Shown one piece after another: positions 1-7,236 of a DNA stretch of 18,002 nt. Source of the stretch: Actinobacteria bacterium UBA4719 (GTDB lineage Bacteria > Actinomycetota > Actinomycetes > Actinomycetales > Dermatophilaceae); NCBI GenBank assembly GCA_002404345.1, contig DHJN01000226.1, positions 15,172 through 33,173 on the forward strand, written 5' to 3'. Made by a program: the position numbers and the translations under genes. Within the stretch, counting starts at the first letter, position 1. Every line of letters begins with the position of its first letter. The notes under the pieces are model-generated. The model was not told where the DNA came from. It saw only the letters and a program-made list of their open reading frames with translations, and did no database searches.

Positions 1-11
1 CACCCCGACCA
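1..11 (+). other. att1: 3' end of tRNA-Pro (partial, window edge)
   Basis: The first 11 bases equal the last 11 bases of the 46-bp tRNA-Pro att core found complete three more times (acceptor strand CACCCCG, discriminator A, CCA). The sequence that follows is nearly the same as that following att4. This is either the 3' end of the real tRNA-Pro(CGG) gene or another att copy; the sequence left of the window decides. Confidence 0.75.
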
Positions 12-380
12 GTGCCACAGGTCGCTGATGCGGGAATGCCGCACCCTGGGCGCGGTTTCCCAATTCCCAGCAGTCGCGACAGAGGCCTCGAGGGAACAAA
101 AAGGAACACGAGGGAACTCCAGGGAAAGCCGGGGCCGACTACGACGGGCAGAAGAACACCCGGCCTCCCAGCACGACGTAGCAGACCCCGCGGCACAGTA
201 GGGTCCTTCAGGGCACTGTGATCCTCCGTCCACAACGAAGAGGCCGCTTGGTCAGGAGCTCCGCCGGCCAGGACCCAGTGCCGATCCGAAGTCAGCAAGC
301 TCGTCAGGCTCGGGACCGTCAGCGAGCGCCACCCCGGAGGAGGATCCAGTCGACCCTGGCGCCCTTAACTCGGCCAAATG
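12..380. repeat. Left-end region of element A, direct repeat of 17618-18000
   Basis: This region aligns almost end to end with the sequence after att4, with scattered substitutions and few indels. Shared landmarks are GTGCCACAGGTC next to the att core, the AGGGAAC repeats, and a module near 231-370 containing ACGAAGAGGCC and CAAGCTCGTCA. I see no convincing gene here. On the minus strand a short frame reading DELADFGSAL is shared by A and D and resembles DELADSRAAL in element B, so it may be the eroded end of a lost gene. Confidence 0.8.
91..127. repeat. Four 10-bp-spaced AGGGAAC repeats (putative arm-type sites, element A right of att1)
   Basis: The units AGGGAAC (91), AAGGAAC (101), AGGGAAC (111) and AGGGAAA (121) are spaced exactly 10 bp, about one helical turn, starting 80 bp after the tRNA 3' end. 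The same array follows att4. Similar AGGGAAC and AAGGAAC units lie left of att2. Position and periodicity fit integrase arm-type binding sites; that role is inferred. Confidence 0.55.
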
Positions 381-464
381 GGTGTGTTCAGATGACGCGG
401 GGCGAGACATTTGGTCGTCCGTAAGGGATCGGCGTACGAGAATCGAAGCTGGGTCCGGGTGTCG

Positions 465-662
465 GCCTGGCTTTGACCTTGAGCTCCACCTCAGCGATAG
501 CCTCGGCGACTGTCGGTAGCTGGGGTTGTCTCTTCGCGCGTGCGCGCGAATTCGTTGGTAGGCTTGGTCGATTGTGATCCCCTTGGCTTGTTCGATGACT
601 ACCACGGGTGAGGACACTGGCTTGACTGCTCCGCCAGTTCCTGCGCATCAACGGGGTGTTTC
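465..662 (-). pseudogene. ANTAR-domain regulator remnant (frameshifted)
   Basis: Three minus-strand frames read in turn give the hallmark end of an actinobacterial ANTAR (RNA-binding antiterminator) protein. Near 660-630 is a frame with DAQELAEQ, then VVVIEQAKGITIDQAYQRI followed by RAHARR (about 605-535), then LPTVAEAIAEVELKVK (about 525-470). At least two frame changes separate these blocks, so no intact domain can be made. No GAF or PAS sensor domain is recognisable upstream, where the intact gene at 648-1097 lies. ANTAR proteins normally bind paired hairpins in nascent RNA; this copy should be inactive. It is one of several decayed genes near element ends. Confidence 0.7.
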
Positions 663-1097
663 GCTATCCCTGTCGTGGGTTTTGGTGGTGTCCGGAGGGG
701 TGGTCTGGCCGGACCCATCTGAGGTGGCGCCTTCCTCTTCGAGCGAGTTGTCGTGATGAGGGTCGACCTTGTCAGCTTTGCGGAACTGGTCGTCGACGTC
801 GGAGCGCTGACTGGACGCCTCAGTCTTCTGGCGCTCCGCGGCCAGAGCCAGTTGCTCTGCCTTCGCCGCTTTGATATCTGACTCGGCTTGCGCTGCGCGA
901 GCACGGGCGTCAACCTCGGCCGCCTTACTCTCACGTTGTTGTACGTGGCTGGACTGCTCCCGTGCTTCCGATCGCAGGGTCTCAGCTTGCTCGGCTCTTT
1001 TCGCCCTGCGTTGGCGACCCCCGATAACGACTACTGCCGCGATGACGGCGATCACCACAACGGCCAGAATGAGCCAAAGCAATGCGTTGCTCTTCAT
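648..1097 (-). CDS. Membrane-anchored coiled-coil protein (149 aa), function unknown
   Basis: The N-terminus MKSNALLWLILAVVVIAVI begins a single membrane helix (about residues 5-27), followed by a basic stop-transfer stretch (GRQRRAKR). Residues 30-110 are rich in Ala, Glu, Gln, Lys and Arg in a heptad-like pattern typical of a long coiled coil. The tail is acidic and low in complexity. The start is supported by AGGAAGGA five bases upstream. Similar short one-helix coiled-coil proteins are common in actinomycete stress islands, but I know of no assigned function. Its 3' end touches the ANTAR remnant. It shares orientation with the small membrane gene at 1133-1333. Confidence 0.75.
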   Translation of the reverse strand: MKSNALLWLILAVVVIAVIAAVVVIGGRQRRAKRAEQAETLRSEAREQSSHVQQRESKAAEVDARARAAQAESDIKAAKAEQLALAAERQKTEASSQRSDVDDQFRKADKVDPHHDNSLEEEGATSDGSGQTTPPDTTKTHDRDSETPR

Positions 1098-1132
1098 TGC
1101 GTCCTTCCTAGGTCAGCTCGATTGGGTCCGGC

Positions 1133-1333
1133 TCAGCTCGAGGGCTGCGGAAAGCGGCACTTGACTTTGGGGTTGACCCCCAGATAGTTCAGGGGTCCAG
1201 CCACGACCGTGACGGTGACCGTCGCCACCCCCGCGCAGTTCTGCGGCGACGAGCCAAAGTAGCCTCGTTGGCCCACGGCCACCGCACCGATCGCCAACCA
1301 GATGACGACCAACAGCCCCATCAGCCTCCTCAT
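1133..1333 (-). CDS. Small membrane protein (66 aa), unknown function
   Basis: The protein has one clear helix (LMGLLVVIWLAIGAVAVGQ) followed by a short segment with two cysteines (QNCAGVAT and NPKVKCRF) and a second hydrophobic stretch (TVTVTVVAGPLNYLGVNP). The two cysteines could form a disulfide outside the cytoplasm. The reading frame opens further upstream (to 1429), but I chose the ATG at 1333 because the family-like sequence begins MRRLMG. An ATG at 1321 preceded by AGGAGG is an alternative. It lies 35 bp upstream of the coiled-coil gene on the same strand, so the two may be co-transcribed. Confidence 0.65.
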   Translation of the reverse strand: MRRLMGLLVVIWLAIGAVAVGQRGYFGSSPQNCAGVATVTVTVVAGPLNYLGVNPKVKCRFPQPSS

Positions 1334-1631
1334 GCGTTCCAGCGTACCCGTGGGTGAAAGCCTGAACCACAAGACAATCCGGTTTCCCAAGATCATGCCC
1401 GCCAGGAAGAGCCCGGCGGCGGGTGTCATAGGGCCGGATAGCCCGCGTCGGCTGAATCAACCCGTGGCTCGGAGACTCCACTTCGTGGGGAGATAGGGGT
1501 GATGTCTGTCGGTCTACACTTTACCCATCTGAGCCGCGAGCGGGCAGGGCCGCTGCGCGACGCGCACTTGGGGTACGAGGTACTCGGCGGGCCATCCAGG
1601 GCCACCCGAGCAGAACGGGAAGGGAGTTCAG
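1334..1631. other. Intergenic region between divergent genes
   Basis: About 300 bp separate the minus-strand small membrane gene from the plus-strand DUF6131 gene. It should hold divergent promoters, but I see no clear -35/-10 pair, strong inverted repeat or additional convincing gene. Confidence 0.4.
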
Positions 1632-1787
1632 ATGATCATTTTGGGAATCGTGCTTGTGGTCGTGGGACTGGTCGCAGGCATACCCATTCTGGAGACGATC
1701 GGCGTCATCCTGCTGGTGGTTGGCGCAATCCTGTGGGTCCTGGGCTCTATGGGCCGCGCGGTCGGCGGACGGAAGCACTACTACTGA
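1632..1787 (+). CDS. DUF6131-like small hydrophobic membrane protein (51 aa)
   Basis: The ATG at 1632 is preceded by GAAGGGAG at a normal distance and opens a 51-residue frame. The sequence is MIILGIVLVVVGLVAGIPIL, then a second helix (ETIGVILLVVGAILWVLGS) and a basic tail ending GGRKHYY. This two-helix hairpin with a GRAVGGR-type tail is the signature of the DUF6131 family of tiny actinobacterial membrane proteins, whose function is unknown. It lies 100 bp upstream of the CsbD-like gene in the same direction. Confidence 0.8.
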   Translation: MIILGIVLVVVGLVAGIPILETIGVILLVVGAILWVLGSMGRAVGGRKHYY

Positions 1788-1887
1788 CATATCGCACGAT
1801 ACTGACGGAGATCTTCCACCGCGGGCGTCAACGAGGGCCAACCTGCCCCCCATGCGGTTGAGGGACCGAACGAGAAGGGAGCCCGTG

Positions 1888-2064
1888 ATGGGCTGGGTCG
1901 ACAAGCTGAAGAACAGGAGAAACAGAGCCAAGGGCGCGTCCAAGGAGCACATTGGCAGGGCGACGCACAACGAGAATATGGAACGTGAAGGCAAGACCGA
2001 TCAGAGGGTGAGCAAACTCAAGCAGGCTGGCGAGAAGGTCAAGGACGCTTTCAAGAAGGACTGA
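1888..2064 (+). CDS. CsbD-family stress protein (58 aa)
   Basis: The protein is small, very hydrophilic and Lys/Glu-rich. It reads MGWVDKLKNRRNRAKG, then KEHIGRATHNENMEREGK and VSKLKQAGEKVKDAFKKD. The spacing of the GRAT, EREGK and KQAGEKVKDAF blocks matches CsbD-like proteins, which are general-stress proteins of unknown biochemical action in many bacteria. The ATG at 1888 follows GAGAAGGGAG; a GTG directly before it is a possible alternative. It is predicted to be cytosolic and probably unstructured or helical. Confidence 0.85.
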   Translation: MGWVDKLKNRRNRAKGASKEHIGRATHNENMEREGKTDQRVSKLKQAGEKVKDAFKKD

Positions 2065-2208
2065 ACCATTACCGCCGGAAGTATCAGGGCGCCGTGCGGG
2101 CCGGCGCGTGGGATCAGGAATGCTGGTAGCCGGACGGTTACTGAACCCTCGCGAACGCGCAGCCCCTCGCGTGCCTGTTCTCGCGGTGATGGAGCGCGGG
2201 CTGAAGGC

Positions 2209-2229
2209 AGCGGGATCATGAATCCCGCT
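2209..2229. terminator. Perfect 8-bp hairpin
   Basis: AGCGGGAT and ATCCCGCT pair perfectly around the loop CATGA, 145 bp after the CsbD stop. No U-tract follows, so it could be a weak terminator or a palindromic protein-binding site. Confidence 0.35.
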
Positions 2230-2274
2230 ATCAAGGTGTCCGCCATCGGGGGTGAACCCCATCCGCTCATCCGC

Positions 2275-2306
2275 TCGACGGTCGACGGTCGACGGTCGAC
2301 GGTCGA
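2275..2306. repeat. TCGACGG tandem repeat (7 bp, four copies plus a partial)
   Basis: TCGACGG occurs four times head to tail, followed by TCGA. The copies are identical, suggesting recent slippage expansion. It is not in a recognised gene, so copy number may vary between strains. Confidence 0.9.
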
Positions 2307-2520
2307 GAGATGGTGGAGACCCGGTGCCGGGCACATCACCGGGGGTTTTCCCCGGATCAACGCAGATCGGGCGTTCGCGGTGGGTCATTCCGGAGGGTTA
2401 CCGGTCCAAAACGGATTCGCCCAGGTTTCTGGCAAAGCCAGCGGCCCAGCCCATTTCCCTTGTGGCTGGGGATGTTGGAAAGTATTCAGGGTGTGACTGG
2501 GATGACCGTACGGTTAGCGG

Positions 2521-3402
2521 ATGCACCCCTTTGACCGCGTGGTCCTGATCTTCAACCCCAACAGCACCGGGAACGCCTCGGGGCTGGCCGCGGAGCTAGG
2601 CGACGAGCTTGCGCGGCGGCGGCCAGACCTGCCGGTGATGCTGCAGAAGACCGAGCACGCCGGGCACGCACGTGATCTGGCGCGGGATGCGGCGCTCACG
2701 GGGTGCCCGCTGCTCGTGTCGGTCAGCGGGGACGGTGGTTATAGCGAGATCGTGGACGGCGCGATGCAGTCCGGCAATGCCGCGGTGGTCTGCGCCGTGC
2801 TGCCAGCCGGGAACGCCAATGACCACTGGCGCGCCACCCGGGAACAGCCACTGGTTGACGCCATCGTCAATGGTTCGGTGACCCGGATCGACCTGCTGCG
2901 GCTCACGGTTGGGGGATCCTCGCCCACGACCAGATATGCCCACTCCTATATCGGGCTCGGCCTGACACCGGTCGTCGCGGTCGACCTGCAGAAGGGCGGC
3001 AAGGGGTCGGTGAAGGAGGCGCTGACGGCCATGCGGGCCTTTGCCGGTTTCCGTCCGTTCGAGATTCAGCTGGAGAATGGGTCCCGCCAGCGCTTTGACA
3101 GCATCGTGTTCGCGAACATCTCCGAGATGGCCAAGGTGGCCACAGTCAGCGATGACGACGGCCGACCCGACGACGGCAAGTTTGAGGTCATCACCGTGAA
3201 GCACACCGCCAAGTGGCTTCTCCTGGGCACCGCGATCAAGGCCGCGGTACACGGTCTCGGGCCACAGCCCAGCGTTCGCGAGTACCGCTTCACCAACCTC
3301 GAGCAGATGCCGATCCAGGTCGACGGTGAAGTGATGGAGCTGGGCGCCGGCGCGAGAGCACGGGTAGACATTGCCCACCAGGTGATGCAGACCGTGCTCT
3401 GA
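2521..3402 (+). CDS. Diacylglycerol kinase-family lipid kinase (293 aa)
   Basis: This fits the DAGK/LCB5/YegS fold, which phosphorylates diacylglycerol or a related lipid with ATP. The N-terminus has VVLIFNPNSTGN, the nucleotide-binding loop reads SVSGDGGYSEIVDG (about residues 69-82), and LPAGNANDHWR (about 98-108) matches the family's PxGTxNDF-type motif. Canonical members have GGDGT, so Gly replaces Thr here. The C-terminal beta domain has FANISEMAKVA and IQVDGEVMELG, as in other members. Length is typical. No clear ribosome-binding site precedes the ATG; TACGGT about 13 bp upstream might be a -10 box of a leaderless or short-leader transcript. The phospholipase gene starts 40 bp downstream, suggesting an operon that makes or consumes phosphatidate. 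Confidence 0.85.
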   Translation: MHPFDRVVLIFNPNSTGNASGLAAELGDELARRRPDLPVMLQKTEHAGHARDLARDAALTGCPLLVSVSGDGGYSEIVDGAMQSGNAAVVCAVLPAGNANDHWRATREQPLVDAIVNGSVTRIDLLRLTVGGSSPTTRYAHSYIGLGLTPVVAVDLQKGGKGSVKEALTAMRAFAGFRPFEIQLENGSRQRFDSIVFANISEMAKVATVSDDDGRPDDGKFEVITVKHTAKWLLLGTAIKAAVHGLGPQPSVREYRFTNLEQMPIQVDGEVMELGAGARARVDIAHQVMQTVL

Positions 3403-3442
3403 TGAGACCCTCCAACGCGGGCATTGCGGGAAGGGATCGACG

Positions 3443-4990
3443 TTGCCGACGACACACTGGTTCCTGACCTCGAGCGAACGCGGCAACCCCTCGACCCGAC
3501 TTGACAGCCGCCATCACGGTGACGTGGCGTGGACCGAGGGCAATCTGGTGCGGCCGCTGATCCACGGCGCCACCTACTTCAGGGAGCTCCGTCAGCGGGT
3601 CTCGCAGATGCGCGACGGCGACCTGCTGATGTTCGCTGACTGGCGCGGCGACCCCGACGAGCGCCTCACCGGCAGCCCGGGCACCGAAGTCGGAACGGTG
3701 TTCGCTCAAGCGGCCGGGCGCGGTGTCGACGTCCGCGGCCTCCTATGGCGCTCCCACTGGGACCGGTTGGCCTTCTCGGCCGCGGAGAACCGCCAGCTTG
3801 GAGACGAGATCAATGACGCGGGCGGGCAGTGCCTCCTGGACATGCGGGTGCGTACCGGGGGATCGCACCACCAGAAGTTCGTGATCTTGCGCCACCACGA
3901 CCGGCCCGAGCTCGACGTCACCTTCCTGGGGGGCATCGACCTGTGCCACGGCCGCCGCGACGACGCCTCGCACCGGGGCGACCCACAGCCACAGTCGATG
4001 GCCAAGGCCTACGGGCCACGACCGCCCTGGCACGACATACAGCTCGCCATCAGCGGACCAGCCGTCGGCGATGTGGAAACGGTGTTTCGCGAACGATGGG
4101 AGAACCCCCAGGCTCTCAGCCGCAGCCCGCTCCGCTGGCTAGGGGACCGTTTCCGGGACGACAATCGCTCGACGACGCCGCTGCCGCCACAGCACCCGGA
4201 CCCCGAACCGGCAGGACCTCATCCGGTCCAGCTGCTACGCACCTACCCGCGGCGCCTGGGGGGCTACCCGTTCGCACCTGCCGGCGAGCGAAGCGTGGCA
4301 CGCGGCTACACCAAAGCCGTCAGCCAGGCGTGCCACCTGATCTACATCGAGGACCAGTACCTATGGTCGCCGGAGGTCGCAGCCACCCTCGCTGTGGCGC
4401 TACAACGCAACCCCGAACTGCACCTGGTCGCTGTCCTCCCGCGATTCCCCGACCAAGATGGCCGCCTCTCCAAGCCGCCGAACCTGATCGGGCGTGACCG
4501 CGCGATCGCAACCCTGCACAAGGTGGCACCAGGCCGGGTCGCGATCTACGGACTGGAGAGCCCAACGGGCGTTCCGGTCTATGTGCACGCCAAGGTCTGC
4601 ATCATCGACGACCAGTGGGCCTCGGTCGGGTCCGACAACTTCAACCGCAGATCCTGGACCCACGACTCCGAGCTCACCGCAGCGGTCTACGACCCGGGGT
4701 ACGCGAGGGAGCTGCGACTCAACCTCGCCGGCGAGCACCTGGACCGTGAGGGGCCGTTGGACGATCTGCACGACCCTGCACTTATGTTCACCGCCTTCGC
4801 CGACAGCGCCGCCCGGCTACAACGCTGGCACGACAGCGGATGCCGCGTGGCAAGACCTCCCGGGCGACTGCGACCAGTCAATGACGGCAGACTCAGACCA
4901 TTCACGCGAGCCTGGGCCACGGTGCTCTACCACCTCGTCTACGACCCCGACGGACGACCCATCAAGAACAGGATCCGCCGCTCCTTCTGA
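3443..4990 (+). CDS. Phospholipase D-family protein (515 aa)
   Basis: There are two HKD-type active sites. The first is SHHQKFVILRHHD (about residues 146-158), followed by FLGGIDLCHGRRDD. The second is VHAKVCIIDDQWASVGSDNF (about 387-406), with canonical HxKx4D spacing. In the first, Asp does not follow at the usual distance, as I recall for this actinobacterial PLD subgroup. IEDQYLWSP before the second motif is also typical of PLD and cardiolipin-synthase-like enzymes. Likely chemistry is hydrolysis or transfer of phosphatidyl groups at the membrane. The start is TTG at 3443, preceded by GGGAAGGGA; no better start retains the N-terminus. No obvious signal peptide. It follows the lipid kinase by 40 bp, probably in one operon. 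Confidence 0.88.
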   Translation: MPTTHWFLTSSERGNPSTRLDSRHHGDVAWTEGNLVRPLIHGATYFRELRQRVSQMRDGDLLMFADWRGDPDERLTGSPGTEVGTVFAQAAGRGVDVRGLLWRSHWDRLAFSAAENRQLGDEINDAGGQCLLDMRVRTGGSHHQKFVILRHHDRPELDVTFLGGIDLCHGRRDDASHRGDPQPQSMAKAYGPRPPWHDIQLAISGPAVGDVETVFRERWENPQALSRSPLRWLGDRFRDDNRSTTPLPPQHPDPEPAGPHPVQLLRTYPRRLGGYPFAPAGERSVARGYTKAVSQACHLIYIEDQYLWSPEVAATLAVALQRNPELHLVAVLPRFPDQDGRLSKPPNLIGRDRAIATLHKVAPGRVAIYGLESPTGVPVYVHAKVCIIDDQWASVGSDNFNRRSWTHDSELTAAVYDPGYARELRLNLAGEHLDREGPLDDLHDPALMFTAFADSAARLQRWHDSGCRVARPPGRLRPVNDGRLRPFTRAWATVLYHLVYDPDGRPIKNRIRRSF

Positions 4991-5004
4991 GGCAGCCACG
5001 CCTC
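4989..5004. terminator. Short hairpin between convergent genes
   Basis: GAGGC and GCCTC pair around a six-base loop, overlapping the phospholipase stop codon, in the 44-bp gap between convergent genes. The stem is only 5 bp with no U-tract, so a terminator role is tentative. Confidence 0.25.
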
Positions 5005-5034
5005 CCGCTGACCATCCTGAGGCGAACGTGGAGA

Positions 5035-5850
5035 TCAGACGCGTGCGTGCCTCTCGCGCGCGAAGCTGTAGACGCCGTATGCGGCGATGCCCAGCCCGAC
5101 CGCAGTCAGAAGCCATGGCCCGAACGCCTGCTGACGCAGCGAGCGCAGGGCGCCGTCGAGCCCGGTGGCCTTGCTCGCCGAGTTCTGCGCCGCCGCGGTG
5201 ACGAACAGGACCCCCACCAGGGCCAGGGCGATGCCCTTGGCGATGTAGCCGATGACCCCGGCGCGCGTGGCTAGCATGCCGGGGTTCTCGCTCAAGTCTC
5301 TGAGGAACTTCTTGGTCCAGCCCTTGACCACGTGGTAGCCGCCGATCCCGATGATGACCAGGCCGATGACCGCAACGAGGAGCCGGCCACCAGGGTGCTG
5401 CAGCAAGGTGGCTGTGAAGTCCGCGCTCTGGGCCTTGCTGCTGCTCGGTTGGCCCTGGGCGAAGCTGAAGCTGGTCCACGCAAGCGCAAGGTAGACCACA
5501 GCTTTGGCGATGCCCCTGACCTTGTCCGCCCATTGCGATGACTTGCCGCGAGTGCGCACCGCCACGGCGCTGGCCAGCTGCCATAACCCGAGCGCCAGGA
5601 ATCCCAGCACCGCCACCCAGAGGGCCAACCGTCCAAGGCTGCTGCCGGCGAGGGTCTGCAGTGCGCCGGACTGGTCGGCTGCCTTGCCGCTGGCGGTCCA
5701 GGCGATCTGTACGGCGATCCAGGCGATCATGAGGTGGAGAACGCCGTTGAGAGCATAGCCAGCCCGGGCGCCGTTCTGCAGGACCGGATGGCCCTCAACC
5801 TTGTCCGCGGCACTCGCGACGTTGCTGCTCCCGTGGGTCACCGGTTTCAT
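5035..5850 (-). CDS. DUF1206-domain membrane protein (271 aa)
   Basis: Three similar units, each with two membrane helices, can be seen: GYALNGVLHLMIAWIAVQIAW with its partner helix, then KAVVYLALAWTSFSFAQG with LVAVIGLVIIGIGGYHVVKGW, then GYIAKGIALALVGVLFVTAA with LTAVGLGIAAYGVYSFARER. This threefold two-helix repeat with a GYxxxGxxxxxxG-like start is characteristic of DUF1206. Function is unknown; members often sit beside stress and lipid genes. The ATG at 5850 is preceded directly by GAAAGG, a close but usable ribosome-binding site. It is convergent with the phospholipase gene and divergent from the first PAP2 gene. Confidence 0.88.
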   Translation of the reverse strand: MKPVTHGSSNVASAADKVEGHPVLQNGARAGYALNGVLHLMIAWIAVQIAWTASGKAADQSGALQTLAGSSLGRLALWVAVLGFLALGLWQLASAVAVRTRGKSSQWADKVRGIAKAVVYLALAWTSFSFAQGQPSSSKAQSADFTATLLQHPGGRLLVAVIGLVIIGIGGYHVVKGWTKKFLRDLSENPGMLATRAGVIGYIAKGIALALVGVLFVTAAAQNSASKATGLDGALRSLRQQAFGPWLLTAVGLGIAAYGVYSFARERHARV

Positions 5851-5962
5851 CCTTTCGCCACGTCGACCTGTTCGAGGCAGTTAAGATCTTCGAATCTTCG
5901 ATCGCCGGGTGTGACAGTCAGCCCTGGAGAGTAATTGTAACTGTGGAGGATGATCCTCGATC
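5851..5962. promoter_or_regulatory. Divergent promoter region with tandem octamer and palindrome
   Basis: This 112-bp gap separates the divergent DUF1206 and PAP2 genes. It contains ATCTTCGA twice in tandem (5886-5901) and a 13-bp palindrome GAGGATGATCCTC (5946-5958) overlapping the probable PAP2 ribosome-binding site. TACAAT on the minus strand near 5935 could be a -10 box for DUF1206. The AT-richer composition fits a promoter; no regulator is known. Confidence 0.4.
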
Positions 5963-6679
5963 TTGCTGGTACCCCCCGATCTGGCTCGGCGCACTGGCCC
6001 GGACCGGCGCACCGCGATACGAAGCCTGTTTCTTCTTGCACTGGCTCCTGGCATGGTCCTGTGGTTGGCCATTGCCGGGTTTGGCCTGCTTCTGTCCGGG
6101 CCGCTCAAAGGTTGGAACCGCTCCGAGAGTGCCCTGAACCGGTCACTTCAGGACACCCGAGATCGGACCTGGGACTCGGTCACAGCGCTGTGGTCTCACC
6201 TCGGGAACACCGAGATCATCATTGGCGTCTGCGTTGTCGCGGTTGTGGTGGTGTGGTGGCGAACGCGCCGCTGGTGGTTCGCACTCATCCCTGCCCTCGC
6301 CATCAGCCTTCAAGCGACTATCTTCGTCACCGCCTCGTCCGTGATCGGTCGAGCGCGCCCGGACGTTCCACACCTGGATCCGGCACCACCGACCTCGAGC
6401 TACCCCAGCGGGCATGTCGGCGCGAGCGTCGCGCTCTATGGCTCCTTCGCGATCATGGCAACCACCATCAAGCGAGCCTGGCTGCGCCGGACCGTTATCG
6501 GGGTGTGTTCGGTCATTCCCGTGCTCGTCGCGTACGCACGCCTGTACCGAGGCATGCACCATCTCAGCGACGTGGTTGTCGGGGCCATCAACGGCCTGGC
6601 CTGTGCTGGACTGGCCGCCGCCTGCCTGGTCAACCGTCGCGGCGACGCAACCAAGACATCGCAGTCCCCAAGGCCATAG
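5963..6679 (+). CDS. PAP2-family membrane phosphatase 1 (238 aa)
   Basis: All three PAP2 phosphatase motifs are present. SVIGRARPD ends with the RP of the first motif (Lys is not at the usual place), PSGHVGAS is the second, and ARLYRGMHHLSDVVVG carries the catalytic His-x3-Asp. Hydrophobic helices lie around residues 22-45, 85-100, 105-122 and after 150, fitting a polytopic membrane enzyme. Family substrates are phosphatidate or isoprenyl diphosphates. The start is probably TTG at 5963, with GGAGGA 12 bp upstream. The first hydrophobic helix begins only after an Arg-rich stretch, so the exact start is uncertain. The iron-permease-family gene follows by 53 bp. Confidence 0.85.
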   Translation: MLVPPDLARRTGPDRRTAIRSLFLLALAPGMVLWLAIAGFGLLLSGPLKGWNRSESALNRSLQDTRDRTWDSVTALWSHLGNTEIIIGVCVVAVVVVWWRTRRWWFALIPALAISLQATIFVTASSVIGRARPDVPHLDPAPPTSSYPSGHVGASVALYGSFAIMATTIKRAWLRRTVIGVCSVIPVLVAYARLYRGMHHLSDVVVGAINGLACAGLAAACLVNRRGDATKTSQSPRP

Positions 6680-6732
6680 ATCGAGCCCCCCAGCGCACAC
6701 CCTTGAACACATCAGCGGGAGGAAGCCAGCCA

Positions 6733-7149
6733 GTGCAAGAAAGATCCGACGAGCAGGTCGAGGAGCGCCACCCTGGCAGTCGAGTCCTGCACGCCGTGGA
6801 CCGGTGGGCGGCCAGGCCCACGCTTGCGCTGGGAGCAGTCGCAGCGGTCGTGGTGTGGGTTCTCACCAGCGCCGTGTTCGGTTTCCCAGCCCGGCTGGAG
6901 ACCGTGTTCATGACACTTGCGGCGGCAACGACGCTGATCATGGTCTTTGTCATCCAACACACACAGGCCCGTGCCCAGGCGGCCACCCAACGCAAGCTCG
7001 ATGAGATCCTCCGAGCTTCGCCGGGAGCCGACAACTCGCTGATCACCTTGGAGGAAGCACCCGACAACGAACTGAAAGCAGCAACCGCCGCCTCCCGTGA
7101 CGCACGCCGTGACGCACGCGGTGACGCAGGCCATGAGTCGCCGCCCTGA
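6733..7149 (+). CDS. Low-affinity iron permease-family small membrane protein (138 aa)
   Basis: The core reads RLETVFMTLAAATTLIMVFV followed by IQHTQARAQAATQRKLDEILR, the characteristic second helix and cytoplasmic segment of the low-affinity iron permease family. A first helix lies at about residues 35-53. The bacterial proteins are much shorter than the yeast transporter that named the family, and transport has not been generally shown for them. The tail (SRDARRDARGDAGHE) is a short Arg/Asp-rich repeat. The GTG at 6733 is used, with GGGAGGAAG upstream. It lies between two PAP2 genes and is probably in the same transcript. Confidence 0.82.
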   Translation: MQERSDEQVEERHPGSRVLHAVDRWAARPTLALGAVAAVVVWVLTSAVFGFPARLETVFMTLAAATTLIMVFVIQHTQARAQAATQRKLDEILRASPGADNSLITLEEAPDNELKAATAASRDARRDARGDAGHESPP

Positions 7150-7236
7150 CACCCGGGATCGGGCACCCGGACACCGTCCACGGCAATGGCCCGCAATGAT
7201 CAGGGGTGGATCGGTCCAGTCATGGCAGGGGGCAAG

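Larger units (their letters stand above)
2065..2520. other. 455-bp intergenic region without a credible gene
   Basis: Between the CsbD-like and kinase genes I see only a hairpin (2209-2229), a 7-bp tandem repeat (2275-2306) and a possible promoter just before 2521. Open frames on both strands look like noise. It probably contains the end of the CsbD transcript and the promoter of the lipid-kinase operon. Confidence 0.5.

Noticed and set aside
91..127. CRISPR-like array
   Set aside because: The repeats are 7 bp at 10-bp spacing with no spacers of CRISPR length and no cas genes; they fit protein-binding sites better.
3829..4497. 222-residue plus-strand open frame within the phospholipase gene
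   Set aside because: It is Arg/Pro-rich shadow coding in high-GC DNA, while the phospholipase frame has both HKD motifs.
7080..7130. GTGACGCACGC repeat near the end of the iron-permease-family gene as a regulatory repeat
   Set aside because: It lies inside the coding region and simply encodes the repeated Arg-Asp tail (SRDARRDARGDA).
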